64,000 nt of DNA from Jhaorihella thermophila (lineage in GTDB: Bacteria; Pseudomonadota; Alphaproteobacteria; Rhodobacterales; Rhodobacteraceae), in NCBI RefSeq assembly GCF_900108275.1, contig NZ_FNVD01000004.1, positions 1-64,000 of the forward strand, given 5' to 3'. Shown here one piece after another: positions 19,942-30,673 of this stretch. The notes beneath the pieces are model-generated. The model searched no databases, was not told where the DNA came from, and saw only the letters and a program-made list of their open reading frames with translations. How positions within the stretch are numbered: the stretch's first letter is position 1; each line of letters opens with the position of its first letter. The position numbers were made by a program, and so were the translations under genes.

Positions 19942-20862
19942 ATGTGGTCTGGAATGATGCCGGCCGTCACTACCAAGTTCGCTGCGGACGGATCGCTTGA
20001 TTGTGCCGAGATGGAGCGCTGCTTCGCGCTTCAGATCGAGGCCGGCAATGGCGGACTCATCGTCTGCGGCACGCTGGGCGAGGGCAACATGCTGTCGCCC
20101 GAAGAACGGCTTGAGGTGCTGGCCACGGCCAAGAGCGTGGCGCAGGGCCGACCCGTTCTGATGACCGTTTCCGAAGCCGGCACGCGCGAAGCCTGCGAAA
20201 TGGCCCGCCGGGCGGCGAAGGCAGGCGCCGACGGGTTGATGGTGGTGCCCTCGCCGATCTACCATGCGTCCCCGGCCGAGGTCGTGGCCAATCTGCGCGC
20301 CATTGCCGCCGCCGGCGATCTGCCGGTGATGATCTATTCCAACCGGGTGGGATATCGGGTGGATGTCACGCCCGAGATGATGGAAGAGCTGGCCGAGGAC
20401 GCGCGCATGGTCGCCATCAAGGAATCCAGCGACGACATCCGCCGCTGCACCGAGATCTTCAACCGGCTGGGCGACCGCTACAAGGTGCTGATCGGGGTGG
20501 ACAATCTGGGGCTCGAGGCGCTCCTGATGGGTTGCGACGGCTGGGTGAGCGGCGTGTCCATCGCCTTCCCGCGCGAGAACCAGGCGATCTACGACCTCGT
20601 GCAGGCCGGGCGGATCGCGGAGGCCCGCGCCATCTATCGCTGGATGCGTCCGCTTCTCGATCTCGACGTCTCCATCTTCCTCGTGCAGCAGATCAAGCTG
20701 GCCGAGGCGATCGCCATCGGCTCGACCGAGCATGTCCGCCCGCCGCGTCTTCCGCTGCCGCCCGAACATCGCGCGCGGGTGGAGGCGCTGGTGCGCGAGC
20801 GCATCGCCTGCCGCCCGGATCTCGACGCCGTGGCAGGGTTCGCGCGCGATGCCGCCTACTGA
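19942..20862 (+). CDS. delta1-pyrroline-4-hydroxy-2-carboxylate deaminase (DHDPS family)
   Basis: This is a 306-aa TIM-barrel of the dihydrodipicolinate synthase/NAL family. The Schiff-base lysine is Lys160 (MVAIKESSDD) and the catalytic tyrosine is Tyr132 (MIYSNRVGY); GTLGEGNMLSPEER replaces the usual GTTGE-loop. In hydroxyproline catabolism this family deaminates pyrroline-4-hydroxy-2-carboxylate to 2-oxoglutarate semialdehyde. The neighbouring FAD dehydrogenase, 4-hydroxyproline epimerase and semialdehyde dehydrogenase fit that step. A 5-dehydro-4-deoxyglucarate dehydratase (KdgD) is the alternative within the same family, and a uronate region lies 30 kb away. Confidence 0.85.
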   Translation: MWSGMMPAVTTKFAADGSLDCAEMERCFALQIEAGNGGLIVCGTLGEGNMLSPEERLEVLATAKSVAQGRPVLMTVSEAGTREACEMARRAAKAGADGLMVVPSPIYHASPAEVVANLRAIAAAGDLPVMIYSNRVGYRVDVTPEMMEELAEDARMVAIKESSDDIRRCTEIFNRLGDRYKVLIGVDNLGLEALLMGCDGWVSGVSIAFPRENQAIYDLVQAGRIAEARAIYRWMRPLLDLDVSIFLVQQIKLAEAIAIGSTEHVRPPRLPLPPEHRARVEALVRERIACRPDLDAVAGFARDAAY

Positions 20863-22117
20863 TGCCCCCGTCGATGTCGCCGTCATCGGCGGTGGCGTCA
20901 TCGGGCTTGCCTGTGCGCTGGCGCTGGCGGCCGAGGACCGGCGGGTGCTGCTGGTCGAGCGTGATCGGATCGGGGCGGGCGCCTCGTCCGGCAATGCCGG
21001 GGCCTTTGCCTATGCCGACATCCTACCGCTTGCCCGCCCGGGCATCCTCTGGCGTGCGCCGCACTGGCTTCTGGATCCGCTCGGACCGCTGTCGGTCCGG
21101 CCGCGTTCGCTGCCCGCGCTTGCGCCCTGGCTCGCCCGATTTGCCCTGGCCAGCCGGCGCGCGTGCCAGCCGGCGCTGATTGCAGCGCAGGCAGCGCTGT
21201 TGCGCCTTTCGGCAAAGGCGCTGCCCTGGATTGCGGATCTCGCCGGGGCGCGCGGGCTCATGCGCAATGACGGCCAGCTTCAGCTCTACGAAGGGCGCCG
21301 TGCCTGGGAGGCGGCGCTGCCGGAATGGGAGGCGCGGCGCGCCGAGGGCATGGCCTTCGAGGTGCTGAAAGGCGCCGACGCCATCGCCGAGCTGCAGCCC
21401 GGCCTCAGCCCGCGCTTCACCCATGCCGGTTTCGTCCCCGACTGGCCGTCGGTCTCCGACCCGATGACGCTGCTCGAGGCGATGGCGGCGGCATTTCGCG
21501 GCCGGGGCGGACGGATCGAAACCGAAGACGTCACCACCCTGGCCCCCACCGCCAGCGGCGGCGTGGAACTGGGCTGCGCCAGCGGCCGGCGCATCCAGGC
21601 CCTCCAGGCCGTGCTTGCCGCCGGCGCCTGGTCGGCCGATCTGGCACGTCAGGCCGGAGAGGCCGTGCCGCTCGCTGCGGAACGCGGCTACAACACCACC
21701 TTTTCCGCCGATGCCTTCGATCTGCGCTGCCAGTTGACCTTTCCCGATCACGGGTTTGTCGTAAGCCGGGCCGGCGGTCTGCGCGTGGGCGGCGCGGTCG
21801 AGCTGGCCAGCCCGGACGCGCCGGCGGACATGCGCCGGGCGCGGGTGCTGGTGGACAAGGCCCGCCGCTTCCTCCCGGCGCTGCGGGCCGAGAGCGGGCG
21901 CGAATGGATGGGATGCCGGCCTTCGCTCCCCGACAGTCTGCCGGTCATCTGCCGCGCCAGCCGCATTCCCGCCCTGGTGCTTGCCTTCGGCCACGGCCAC
22001 CTGGGCCTGACACAGGCGCCGGCAACGGCGCGCATCGTCGCGGATCTTCTGGGCGGGCGCCCACCCGAAACCGACATCACCCCCTACAGCGCCTCGCGTT
22101 TTCGGAGCCTGACATGA
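20849..22117 (+). CDS. D-hydroxyproline dehydrogenase-type FAD oxidoreductase
   Basis: This is a 422-aa DadA/DAO-family flavoprotein. The FAD motif is VAVIGGGVIGLACALALA near residues 10-27, and GASSGNAGAFAYADILPLARPG is typical of D-amino-acid dehydrogenases (seen as GASSGNAGAF). The C-terminal LAFGHGHLGLTQAP contacts the flavin. It begins inside the end of the deaminase gene (14-base overlap) and is followed by the epimerase with a four-base overlap. It would oxidise cis-4-hydroxy-D-proline to pyrroline-4-hydroxy-2-carboxylate and pass electrons to the respiratory chain. Confidence 0.85.
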   Translation: MPPTDAPVDVAVIGGGVIGLACALALAAEDRRVLLVERDRIGAGASSGNAGAFAYADILPLARPGILWRAPHWLLDPLGPLSVRPRSLPALAPWLARFALASRRACQPALIAAQAALLRLSAKALPWIADLAGARGLMRNDGQLQLYEGRRAWEAALPEWEARRAEGMAFEVLKGADAIAELQPGLSPRFTHAGFVPDWPSVSDPMTLLEAMAAAFRGRGGRIETEDVTTLAPTASGGVELGCASGRRIQALQAVLAAGAWSADLARQAGEAVPLAAERGYNTTFSADAFDLRCQLTFPDHGFVVSRAGGLRVGGAVELASPDAPADMRRARVLVDKARRFLPALRAESGREWMGCRPSLPDSLPVICRASRIPALVLAFGHGHLGLTQAPATARIVADLLGGRPPETDITPYSASRFRSLT

Positions 22118-23115
22118 CACAGCACAGCTTTTTCTGCATCGACGGCCATACCTGTGGAAACCCGGTTCGGCTGGTGGCGGGCGGCGCGCCCGCACTGGTC
22201 GGCGACACCATGCTGGAACGCCGCGCCGATTTCCTCGCCCGCCATGACTGGATCCGCACCGCGCTGATGTTCGAACCGCGCGGCCACGACCAGATGTCGG
22301 GCGCGATTCTGATGCCGCCCACGCGCCCCGATTGCGACACCGCCATCCTGTTCATCGAAACATCGGGATGCCTGCCGATGTGCGGGCACGGCACCATCGG
22401 CGCGGTGACGCTGGCGCTGGAAAACGGCCTTGCCACCCCGCGCGCGCCGGGGCGGCTGATGCTGGACACCCCCGCCGGCCCGGTGGAGGCGCGCTATCGG
22501 CAGGAGGGCCGCTTTGTCGAGGAGGTCCGGCTGACCAACGTGCCCGCCTTCCTCGCCGCCGAGGGGCTCGAGGCCGATCTGCCCGGCCTCGGCCGGCTGC
22601 GGGTGGATGTCGCCTATGGCGGCAATTTCTACGCCATCGTCGACCCACAGGAGAGCTTCCGCGACATGGCCGATTTCTCGGCGCTGGAACTTGTGCGCAT
22701 GAGCCGCGAGCTGCGCGCCGCGCTCAACGAGGCGCACCAGATCGCCCATCCTGAACATCCCGAGATCGCCGGCATCAGCCACATCCTCTGGACCGGGGCG
22801 CCACGCGCCCCCGGCGCCAGTGCACGCAATGCGGTTTTCTACGGCGACAAGGCAATCGACCGCTCGCCCTGCGGCACGGGCACTTCGGCGCGGATGGCGC
22901 AATGGCACGCGAAGGGCTGGCTGAAGCCAGGCGAAGATTTCGTGCATGAGAGCATTATCGGATCGCTCTTTCGCGGCCGGATCGAGGCCGAGACGGAGGT
23001 CGCCAGCCGCCCCGCGATCGTGCCCAGCATCGCCGGCTGGGCGCGGCAGACCGGCATCAACACGATCTTCGTCGACGACCGTGATCCCTTCGCGCACGGC
23101 TTCGTCGTCGTCTGA
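22114..23115 (+). CDS. 4-hydroxyproline 2-epimerase (proline racemase family)
   Basis: This is a 333-aa enzyme converting trans-4-hydroxy-L-proline to cis-4-hydroxy-D-proline. Both catalytic cysteines are present: Cys90 in PMCGHGTIG and Cys253 in SPCGTGTSAR. The MCGHG form (His after Gly) is typical of hydroxyproline epimerases instead of proline racemases. It overlaps the FAD dehydrogenase by four bases and is followed by a divergent paralogue. Confidence 0.9.
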   Translation: MTQHSFFCIDGHTCGNPVRLVAGGAPALVGDTMLERRADFLARHDWIRTALMFEPRGHDQMSGAILMPPTRPDCDTAILFIETSGCLPMCGHGTIGAVTLALENGLATPRAPGRLMLDTPAGPVEARYRQEGRFVEEVRLTNVPAFLAAEGLEADLPGLGRLRVDVAYGGNFYAIVDPQESFRDMADFSALELVRMSRELRAALNEAHQIAHPEHPEIAGISHILWTGAPRAPGASARNAVFYGDKAIDRSPCGTGTSARMAQWHAKGWLKPGEDFVHESIIGSLFRGRIEAETEVASRPAIVPSIAGWARQTGINTIFVDDRDPFAHGFVVV

Positions 23116-23130
23116 AGACAGGAGACCGCG

Positions 23131-24183
23131 ATGCGAAGCGTAAGGTCCATCCATATCGTCTCGGCCCATGCCGGCGGCGAGATCGGCGATGTCATCGTTG
23201 GTGGCGTGCTGGCGCCGCCGGGTGAAACGCTGTGGGAGCAGCGCGACTTCATCGCCCGCGACGGTGCCTTGCGCGATCTGGTGCTGAACGAGCCGCGCGG
23301 CAGTCTCGCGCGCCATGTCAACCTGCTGGTGCCGCCGCGCGATCCGCGCGCCGATGCCGGGTTCATCATCATGGAGCCGGTCGATACCCCGCCGATGTCG
23401 GGCTCGAATACGATCTGCGTGGCCACCGTGCTGCTCGAAACCGGCCTGGTCCAGATGCACGAGCCCGAGACGCGGCTGACGCTCGAGGTGCCGGGCGGGC
23501 TGGTTGACGTGCGGGCCGAATGCCGCGCCGGCCGGGTGCTTTCGGTCACCTTCCGCAACCTGCCGAGTTTTGCCGACCGTCTCGACGCAGCGCTCGACGT
23601 GCCCGGTCTGGGGACGATCCGCGTCGATACCGCCTTTGGCGGCGACAGCTTCGTCTTTGTCGATGCCGGCGCGGTCGGGGCGGAAATCCGGCCCGATTCC
23701 GCGGCCGATCTGGTGGAGCTGGGGATGCGCATCGTGGGCGCCGCCAATGAACAGATCGGGTTCGTCCACCCCACTTTGGGCGGCTGGCGGCACATCTCCT
23801 TCTGCGCCTTCGTCGATGGGATCGAGCGCGCCGGGGACGGCTGGAAAACGCGCCATGCCGTCTGCATCCGCCCCGGCCGGATCGACCGTTCGCCGACGGG
23901 CACGGCGCTTTCGGCGCGGATCGCGCTGCTGGCCGCGCGCGGCCGGATCGGGGCGGACGAAACGCTTGTGGCCGAATCGATCGTGGGCAGCCGCTTTCAG
24001 GGGCGGATGGCAAAGCGAACGCAGCTTGCCGGCAAACCGGCGGTGATCCCGGAAATTTCCGGCCGCGCCTTCCTTTCCGGGGTCCAGCAGATCCTGCTGG
24101 ATCCCGAGGATCCCTGGCCGCGCGGGTATCGGGTCGGCGACACATGGCCGATGCGGCCCGATACCGAAACGGCAACCGAGTGA
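23131..24183 (+). CDS. proline racemase-family protein with both catalytic Cys replaced; possible trans-3-hydroxy-L-proline dehydratase
   Basis: This is a 350-aa paralogue of the upstream epimerase. The first catalytic position is Ser90 (PMSGSNTICV) and the second is Thr256 (SPTGTALSAR). In the family, Cys-Thr pairs mark trans-3-hydroxy-L-proline dehydratase, which needs only one base; Ser-Thr is less usual. The fold otherwise looks intact, including the GSNTI and GD-x-FVFVDA blocks, so it is probably active. I infer a dehydratase that feeds pyrroline-2-carboxylate into proline metabolism, with a related but new substrate as the alternative. Confidence 0.72.
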   Translation: MRSVRSIHIVSAHAGGEIGDVIVGGVLAPPGETLWEQRDFIARDGALRDLVLNEPRGSLARHVNLLVPPRDPRADAGFIIMEPVDTPPMSGSNTICVATVLLETGLVQMHEPETRLTLEVPGGLVDVRAECRAGRVLSVTFRNLPSFADRLDAALDVPGLGTIRVDTAFGGDSFVFVDAGAVGAEIRPDSAADLVELGMRIVGAANEQIGFVHPTLGGWRHISFCAFVDGIERAGDGWKTRHAVCIRPGRIDRSPTGTALSARIALLAARGRIGADETLVAESIVGSRFQGRMAKRTQLAGKPAVIPEISGRAFLSGVQQILLDPEDPWPRGYRVGDTWPMRPDTETATE

Positions 24184-24204
24184 ACAGAAGAAAAGGCAGA
24201 CCAC

Positions 24205-25709
24205 ATGCTCAAGGGCAATCACCTCATCGCCGGCGAATGGGTCGGCAGCGATGCGACCTTTGCCAACGAACCCGTATCGGGCACCCCGGACAGCTTTGCC
24301 GCCGGCACGCCCGACCATGTGGCCCGCGCGGTGCAGGCGGGGGAAGAGGCGTTCTGGTCATACGGCTGGTCCACCCGCGCCGAACGCGCCGCCTTTTTGC
24401 GCCGCATCGCCGATGAGATCGAATCCCGCGGCGCGGCGATCACCGCGCAGGGGCAGAAGGAAACCGGCCTGCCCGCCGCCCGGCTGGAAGGCGAGCGCGG
24501 GCGCACCACCGGCCAGCTGCGGCTCTTTGCCGATCATATCGAAAAGGGCGACTATCTCGACCGCCGCCACGACCCCGCGCTGCCCGACCGCCAGCCGCTG
24601 CCGCGCCCCGACCTGCGGTTGATGCAGCGCCCCGTGGGGCCGGTCGCCGTTTTTGGCGCGTCGAACTTTCCGCTCGCCTTCTCCACCGCCGGCGGGGACA
24701 CCGCATCCGCCCTTGCCGCCGGCTGCCCGGTGGTGGTGAAGGGCCATCCCGCCCATCCCGGCGTTTCCGACCTCGTCGCCCAGGCGATCGATGCGGCGCG
24801 GCGCGTCTGCGGGCTGCATCCGGGCGTCTTTTCCCAGATCCTCGGCCAGAGCCACGGGGTGGGGCAGGCGCTGGTGCAGCACCCGCTGATCCGCGCGGTT
24901 GGCTTCACCGGCTCGCTGGCCGGGGGCGGGCGCTTTTCGATCTATGCGCGGCGCGGCCCGAGCCGATCCCGTTCTTCGGCGAGCTGGGGTCGGTCAACCC
25001 CGTCTTCGTTCTCGACCATGCGCTGGCCCGTCGCGGCGGCGAGATCGCCGAAGGCTGGGCCGCCTCGCTCTCGCTGGGCGCGGGGCAGTTCTGCGCAAAT
25101 CCCGGCATCGTCATGCTGCGCGAGGGGCCGCAGGCAGAGGCCTTTATGGAGGCCGCTCGAGCCGCGCTGGCGGCGGTCGGAGTGCAGGCGATGCTGACAA
25201 GCGCCATCGCCGAAGCCTTCGCGCGCGGGCGCGACCGGCTGGCCGCGGGCGGCGGGGTGCGCGAGGTTCTGACCTCGGTGTGCAACAGGCGCGGCGCGGC
25301 GCCCTGCGTGTTCGTGACCACCGGCGCGGAGTGGCTGGCCAATGCGGAACTGGGTGAAGAGGTGTTCGGGCCGCTGGGGATCGTCGTTCTGGTGCGCGAC
25401 GGAGAGGAGCGGCTTGCGGTGGCGCGCGCGCTTCAGGGCCAGCTCACCTGCACGCTGCAAATGGACGAGGAGGACACCGCCGAGGCGCAGGCGCTGATGC
25501 CGATTCTGGAGCGCAAGGCCGGGCGGGTTCTGGCCAACGGTTTCCCCACCGGCGTGGAGGTGGCCGATGCCATGGTGCATGGGGGGCCGTATCCGGCCTC
25601 GACCAATTTCGGCCATACCTCGGTGGGTACGCTGGCCATCCGCCGCTGGCTGAGACCGGTCTGCTATCAGAACCTGCCCGAAAGTCTGCTGCCCGGAGAT
25701 CTTCGGTAA
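24205..25709 (+). pseudogene. 2-oxoglutarate semialdehyde dehydrogenase, interrupted by a one-base frameshift
   Basis: The frame from ATG at 24205 runs as an aldehyde dehydrogenase until AVGFTGSLAGG, then turns to nonsense. The family sequence resumes in the next frame (FFGELGSVNPVF with the catalytic Glu, LGAGQFCANPG with the catalytic Cys) and runs to 25709. One missing G in the G run 24922-24926 explains the switch; restoring it gives a 501-aa protein, normal for the family. It is the last step of the hydroxyproline operon, giving 2-oxoglutarate. It is either a true mutation or a homopolymer sequencing error. Confidence 0.85.
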
Positions 25710-25728
25710 GGCAACGCGCGCGGACGAC

Positions 25729-26208
25729 TCAGGACGGCGTTGAGCCGTCCCGTTTCCGTGCCGGGGTCTTGTGCATGAAGGCCGCGCGCATGCAGGAGGC
25801 GACCAGAACCCCGTCCTGATTGAAGGCTTCGTGCCGGAAGGTGACGATGCCCGCGTCGGGGCGCGATCCGCTGTTCCGCACGGCCGCGACCGTGGTGCGC
25901 ACCCGCAGCGTGTCGCCGTGAAACACCGGGGCGGAAAAGGTTACGTCGGTCATGCCCAGATTGGCGATGGTCGTGCCCAGCGTGGTTTCATGCACCGAGA
26001 TCCCGATCATCACCCCCAGCGTGAACAGCGAGTTGACCAGCGGCCGGCCGAATTCGGTCCGTTCGGCGAAATGGCGGTCGATATGCAACGGCTGGGGGTT
26101 GTAGGTCATCGAGCAGAACAGCATGTTGTCCGTCTCGGTGATTGTGCGGGTGATCGCGTGGTCGATCACCATGCCGGGGGTGAAGTCTTCGAACCAGAGT
26201 CCGGCCAT
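25729..26208 (-). CDS. MaoC-family (R)-specific enoyl-CoA hydratase/dehydratase
   Basis: This is a 159-aa single hot-dog protein. MTYNPQPLHIDRHFAERTEFGRPLVNSLF contains the MaoC catalytic pattern D/N-x4-H with His near residue 42 (seen as NPQPLHIDRHFA). Such enzymes hydrate 2-enoyl-CoA, and some act on mesaconyl- or itaconyl-type CoA esters. It ends the minus-strand operon with the two acyl-CoA carboxylase subunits, four bases from the alpha subunit. The convergent gene is the aldehyde dehydrogenase. Confidence 0.85.
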   Translation of the reverse strand: MAGLWFEDFTPGMVIDHAITRTITETDNMLFCSMTYNPQPLHIDRHFAERTEFGRPLVNSLFTLGVMIGISVHETTLGTTIANLGMTDVTFSAPVFHGDTLRVRTTVAAVRNSGSRPDAGIVTFRHEAFNQDGVLVASCMRAAFMHKTPARKRDGSTPS

Positions 26209-26211
26209 CGG

Positions 26212-28194
<1,983 letters not shown>

Positions 28195-28204
28195 CGGCGC
28201 CCCC

Positions 28205-29749
28205 TCACATCCTGTAAACCGGACGGGGCGCGGTGTCGCGCGGCTCGCCTGCGGCCAGCGCGATGCACAGGCCCAGCACGTCGCGGGTCTGGTTGGGTTC
28301 GATGATGCCGTCATCCCACAGCCGCGCGGTGGCATAGTAAGGGTCGGACTGTTCCTCGAACTGGGCGCGGGTGCGCGCATCCAGCGCGGCGATCTCGTCC
28401 TCGGTGGCGGAGGATTTCAGACTGGCGCGGCGCAGCTCGGTGACGACGGTCGAGGCGACATCGGGGCTCATGGTGGCGATGCGGGCATTGGGCCAGGAGA
28501 ACAGGAACCGGGGCCGGAAGCCGCGCCCGCACATGCCGTAATTCCCCGCGCCGTAGGAGCCGCCGACCAGAACCGTGTATTTCGGCACCCGGGCGTTCGA
28601 GACGGCATAGACCAGCTTGGCCGAATGCTTGGCGATGCCGCCGCGTTCGGCCTCGGTCCCGACCATGAAGCCGGTGATGTTCTGCAGGAAGATCAGGGGG
28701 ATATGCCGCTGGTCGCAGAGTTCGATGAAATGCGCGCCCTTGACCGAGCTTTCCGAGAACAGCGCCCCGTCATTGGCGAGGATCCCCACCGGGTAGCCGT
28801 GCAGATGTGCGAATCCGGTGATGAGCGTCCGGCCATAGTCCGGTTTGAACTCGGACATTTCCGAGCCGTCCACGATGGAGCGGATCAGTGCACGCATGTC
28901 GGTGGGTCGTTTGAGATCCACCGGCGCGTAGTCCTGCGGCGCGCCGTAATCCGGCAAGGGCGGGCGGGCAGGCCGTGGTGGCGGGGCGACATGGCCCCCG
29001 TCGTCCAGATTGGCCACCAGTTCGCGCAGCTTCTGCAGGGCGGTTTCCTCGTCCGGGGCGAGGTGGTCGCTGACGCCGGATACGGTCGTGTGCATCTCGG
29101 CCCCGCCCAGCGTTTCGCCATCGACGATCTCGCCCACTGCGGCCTTGACGATGGGCGGCCCGCCCAGGTGGATGCGGCCCGTCCCCTGCACCATTATCAC
29201 CTGATCCGACAGCGCCGGGATATAGGCCCCGCCCGCCGTGCAGCCGCCGAACACCACCGAGATCTGCGGAATGCCGGCCGCCGACATCCGGCATTGCCGC
29301 CAGAATCCGCCGCCGAAATGGTCCTTGTCGGGAAACACCCGGTCCTGCTCCGGCAGGAAGGCACCGCCGCAATCAACCAGATAGATGCAGGGCAGGCGGT
29401 GCTGTTCGGCGATCTCCTGCGCGCGGGAATGTTTTCGCACGGTTTCATGGAAGAACGACCCGCCCTTTACCGTGGCGTCATTGGCGATGATCATGCAGGG
29501 GTGGTCGTGGATCAGCCCGATGCCGGTGAGGATTCCCGCGCCCGGCACGTCTCCGCCATACATCCCCCAGGCGGCCAGCGGCGACAGCTCCAGAAAGGCG
29601 CTGTGTGGGTCCAGAATCATCTCGATCCGGTCGCGCACGAAAATCTTGCCGCGTTTGGCGTGGCGGTCGCGGAGCTTCTCGCCCCCACCTCGGGAGGCGG
29701 CTCTGTGCCGGTCGCGCAGCTCGGCCACGAGATCCGAAATCGTGATCAT
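28205..29749 (-). CDS. acyl-CoA carboxylase beta subunit (carboxyltransferase)
   Basis: This is a 514-aa crotonase-superfamily carboxyltransferase. The N half has FHETVRKHSRAQEIAEQHRLP and GGAFLPEQDRVFPDKDHFG, and the C half GFMVGTEAERGGIAKHSAKLVYA (seen as ITGFMVGTEAE), both close to the methylcrotonyl-CoA/geranyl-CoA carboxylase pattern and unlike propionyl-CoA carboxylase. It is the first gene of the minus-strand operon and is divergent from the enoyl-CoA hydratase operon. It carboxylates a 3-methyl-branched 2-enoyl-CoA or a related ester. Confidence 0.9.
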   Translation of the reverse strand: MITISDLVAELRDRHRAASRGGGEKLRDRHAKRGKIFVRDRIEMILDPHSAFLELSPLAAWGMYGGDVPGAGILTGIGLIHDHPCMIIANDATVKGGSFFHETVRKHSRAQEIAEQHRLPCIYLVDCGGAFLPEQDRVFPDKDHFGGGFWRQCRMSAAGIPQISVVFGGCTAGGAYIPALSDQVIMVQGTGRIHLGGPPIVKAAVGEIVDGETLGGAEMHTTVSGVSDHLAPDEETALQKLRELVANLDDGGHVAPPPRPARPPLPDYGAPQDYAPVDLKRPTDMRALIRSIVDGSEMSEFKPDYGRTLITGFAHLHGYPVGILANDGALFSESSVKGAHFIELCDQRHIPLIFLQNITGFMVGTEAERGGIAKHSAKLVYAVSNARVPKYTVLVGGSYGAGNYGMCGRGFRPRFLFSWPNARIATMSPDVASTVVTELRRASLKSSATEDEIAALDARTRAQFEEQSDPYYATARLWDDGIIEPNQTRDVLGLCIALAAGEPRDTAPRPVYRM

Positions 29750-29786
29750 GGATGTCCTCCGCCAAAGTTTTCAGTTGTTTTTCTGC

Positions 29787-29800
29787 CTAACGTCTGTTAG
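29787..29800. promoter_or_regulatory. inverted repeat, candidate operator of the acyl-CoA island
   Basis: CTAAC-gtct-GTTAG lies in the 96-base AT-rich spacer between the two divergent operons, flanked by T and A runs. A single operator here could let the TetR regulator encoded at 32841-33437 control both directions. Confidence 0.55.
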
Positions 29801-29845
29801 AAAAACTGTCAACAAAAATGCCAAACCTGTTTTTCGAGAGGTTGC

Positions 29846-30673
29846 ATGACACAGCGAAACTGGATCACCGAAGCCCGCGACGGTGCGGTCCTGGTGCTGA
29901 GGATGGGCGCGCCGGAACAGCTCAACGCCTTGCACGCGCCGATGATGGCTCAGCTGCATGATGCCTTGGAACGGGCCGGCGAAGATGGCGACGTGCGGGC
30001 AGTGGTCCTGACCGGCACCGGACGGGCCTTCTGCGCCGGCGCGCATGTGGGCGGGATGGCTGAGATGCCGGACAAGGCCGCCGGGATCGCGGATCTTCTC
30101 GAAAACGGCTGGAACCGCGCGGTCCGTCTGATTCGCGGCATGCCCAAGCCGGTCATCGCCGCGGTGAACGGCATCGCCGCGGGCGGCGGCGTCGGTTTGG
30201 CGCTGTCGGCCGACATCGTGCTGGCTGCCCGTTCGGCCCGGTTCATACAGGTGTTCGGCCCTCGGCTGGGCGTGATCCCCGATGTGGGCTGCACATGGTT
30301 TCTGCCGCGCGGCGTCGGGCGCGCGCGGGCGCTACGCCTGATGCTGACGGGCGAGCGGCTGGCGGCCGAGCAGGCCGAACGCTGGGGTCTGATCGCCGCC
30401 TGCGTCGGTGACGCTGATCTGATGCGGGAGAGCCTCGCGCTGGCCCACCGCCTTGCCGCCGGCCCGATCCGCGCCTTTGCCGAGATCCGCGCGGCGGTCG
30501 ATCACGGGCTGTCCCAAGACCTTGATGCCGCGTTGGACCACGAACGCGACACCAATGCGCGGCTTTGCGCCGGGCCGGATTTTGCCGAAGGCACGGCGGC
30601 CTTTCTCGAAAAACGAGCGGCAGATTTCACCAACCGCCCCTTGACGGAAACCAAGCACGGACACATGCCATGA
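29846..30673 (+). CDS. enoyl-CoA hydratase/isomerase (crotonase family)
   Basis: This is a 275-aa crotonase-fold enzyme with the oxyanion-hole segments AFCAGAHVGGM (residues about 56-66) and GIAAGGGVGLALSADIVLAA (seen as AAGGGVGLALSAD). The usual second catalytic glutamate area reads GVIPDVGCTWFLPR, where Asp replaces the hydratase Glu, so isomerase or a variant hydratase activity is possible. It leads the plus-strand operon with the acyl-CoA dehydrogenase, which it overlaps by four bases. Confidence 0.85.
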   Translation: MTQRNWITEARDGAVLVLRMGAPEQLNALHAPMMAQLHDALERAGEDGDVRAVVLTGTGRAFCAGAHVGGMAEMPDKAAGIADLLENGWNRAVRLIRGMPKPVIAAVNGIAAGGGVGLALSADIVLAARSARFIQVFGPRLGVIPDVGCTWFLPRGVGRARALRLMLTGERLAAEQAERWGLIAACVGDADLMRESLALAHRLAAGPIRAFAEIRAAVDHGLSQDLDAALDHERDTNARLCAGPDFAEGTAAFLEKRAADFTNRPLTETKHGHMP

